Part shown: piece by piece, positions 63,194-64,000 of the stretch
Layout: the number at the start of each line of letters is the position of its first letter
How positions within the stretch are numbered: position 1 is the first letter of the stretch
Source: Pseudomonas pharyngis
Lineage (GTDB): Bacteria > Pseudomonadota > Gammaproteobacteria > Pseudomonadales > Pseudomonadaceae
Direction of reading: 5' to 3'
Assembly: GCF_021602345.1 (NCBI RefSeq)
Contig: NZ_BQID01000003.1
Location: 434,001 to 498,000 of the forward strand
Length of the DNA stretch: 64,000 nucleotides
Notes under the pieces: model-generated
Told to the model about the DNA's origin: nothing
Databases searched by the model: none
Seen by the model: only the letters and a program-made list of their open reading frames with translations
Made by a program: the position numbers and the translations under genes

Positions 63194-63858
63194 TGGAAGA
63201 AGCTTTCCAACTCGCACTGGTCTCCGCGCCCTTCCTGTTGAAGGGCGCGTACTACACGGTAATCCTTAGCCTGGGCGGCATGTTCTTCGGCCTGCTGCTG
63301 GGCTTTGGCCTGGCGTTGATGCGCCTGTCGCGCTTCAAGTCGGTCAGCTGGCTGGCCCGCATCTACGTGTCGTTCTTTCGCGGCACGCCGTTGCTGGTGC
63401 AACTGTTCGTGATCTATTACGGCTTGCCGCAATTGGGCATGGAACTCGACCCGCTGCCGGCGGCGCTGATCGGCTTCTCGCTGAACATGGCCGCCTACGC
63501 CTGTGAAATCCTGCGGTCCGCGATCGGCTCGATTGAACGCGGCCAGTGGGAAGCCGCTGCGAGCATCGGCATGACCCGCGCGCAGACCCTGCGCCGGGCC
63601 ATCCTGCCGCAGGCGATGCGCACGGCGTTGCCGCCGCTGGGCAACAGCTTCATTTCGCTGGTCAAGGACACCGCACTGGCCGCCACCATCCAGGTGCCGG
63701 AGCTGTTCCGTCAGGCGCAGCTGATTACCGCCCGGACTTTCGAAGTCTTCACCATGTATCTTGCCGCCGCGCTGATCTACTGGATTCTGGCCACGGTGCT
63801 GTCGCACTTCCAGAACAAGTTGGAAGAGCGGGTCAATCGGCACGACCAGGAGTCCTGA
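63193..63858 (+). CDS. tcyL: cystine ABC transporter permease
   Basis: 221 aa with about five membrane helices. The HisM/YecS-family EAA loop reads [24 protein letters not shown] in part, followed by [18 protein letters not shown]. Its ATG shares one base with the tcyJ stop (TAATGG). Confidence 0.94.
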   Translation: MEEAFQLALVSAPFLLKGAYYTVILSLGGMFFGLLLGFGLALMRLSRFKSVSWLARIYVSFFRGTPLLVQLFVIYYGLPQLGMELDPLPAALIGFSLNMAAYACEILRSAIGSIERGQWEAAASIGMTRAQTLRRAILPQAMRTALPPLGNSFISLVKDTALAATIQVPELFRQAQLITARTFEVFTMYLAAALIYWILATVLSHFQNKLEERVNRHDQES

Positions 63859-63862
63859 CCCC

Positions 63863-64000
63863 ATGATTGTCGTGGAAAAACTGACAAAGCAGTTCAAGGG
63901 TCAAGTCGTGCTCAACGGCATTGATCTGGAGGTGAAGGAAGGCGAGGTCGTGGCAATCATCGGCCCCAGCGGCTCGGGCAAGACCACGTTCCTGCGTTGC
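63863..64000 (+). CDS. tcyN: cystine ABC transporter ATP-binding protein (truncated by window end)
   Basis: Only the first 46 residues are present. They begin [17 protein letters not shown] and include Walker [10 protein letters not shown]. Its position four bases after the tcyL stop makes it the tcyN/yecC ATPase. Confidence 0.9.
   Translation, partial: MIVVEKLTKQFKGQVVLNGIDLEVKEGEVVAIIGPSGSGKTTFLRC

Overview
The window is GC-rich, densely coded chromosomal DNA of a fluorescent-group Pseudomonas. The gene order cysQ-nudE-yrfG-lysM-LysR-fdhD-fdhF, pckA-hslO-...-hslR-rimABK-envZ/ompR(amgSR)-tex-gshA is the arrangement I know from Pseudomonas chromosomes. The intergenic REP palindromes with a GCGAGC(A/G)GGCTCGCTCCCACA core are also typical of the P. 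fluorescens lineage. I saw no rRNA, tRNA or CRISPR. The calls rest on reading the sequence and on knowledge of the families; no database search was run.

Layout. 1-1.6 kb: a minus-strand unit of tautomerase, FrnE-like DsbA protein and an SDR protein that lacks the catalytic tyrosine. 1.65-2.75 kb: an orphan PBECR2-type nuclease domain that looks like a remnant, next to a structured intergenic segment. 2.9-6.1 kb: a LysR gene converging on azlD-azlC-GNAT-2OG dioxygenase, which I read as an amino-acid modification and export cassette. 6.2-9.0 kb: OprD-family porin, DsbA-family protein and a small unknown. 9.2-13.4 kb: agmatine deiminase and a kinase-aminotransferase fusion. 13.5-17.9 kb: lone rmlC, dctB/dctD and a thioesterase. 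17.9-29.4 kb: housekeeping block (cysQ, nudE, yrfG, lysM, LysR, fdhD, formate-dehydrogenase-like oxidoreductase, glycine-zipper protein, thioesterase, hydroxyacyl-CoA dehydrogenase, RecQ).

29.6-33.7 kb is the most accessory-looking part. It has a small lipoprotein, a secreted unknown, an AT-richer serine-hydrolase-like gene between two small paralogous proteins, and a ParE/RelE-type toxin-antitoxin pair with a long two-domain antitoxin. From 33.8 to 47.3 kb core genes return: pckA, hslO, PAP2 phosphatase, hslR, rimABK, the AmgRS/EnvZ-OmpR pair, tex, a thioesterase and gshA.

47.3 kb to the end is largely about sulfur. The tauABCD operon is bracketed by two copies of a MITE-like repeat. It is followed by a minus-strand TonB receptor - flavin monooxygenase - aldo/keto reductase unit, divergent from a LacI-type regulator with a perfect 14-bp palindrome between them. 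The choline transporter betT interrupts the theme. Then come epsC (serine acetyltransferase), D-cysteine desulfhydrase and the start of a cystine ABC transporter (tcyJ, tcyL, truncated tcyN). The tauA and tcyJ upstream regions share short promoter-like words, which suggests common sulfur-limitation control.

I did not find an obviously novel multi-gene defence or metabolic system. The best candidates for undescribed biology are the hydrolase flanked by small paralogs, the amino-acid hydroxylase/acetyltransferase/exporter cassette with a hairpin covering its ribosome binding site, and the structured intergenic segment at 1.8-2.0 kb.
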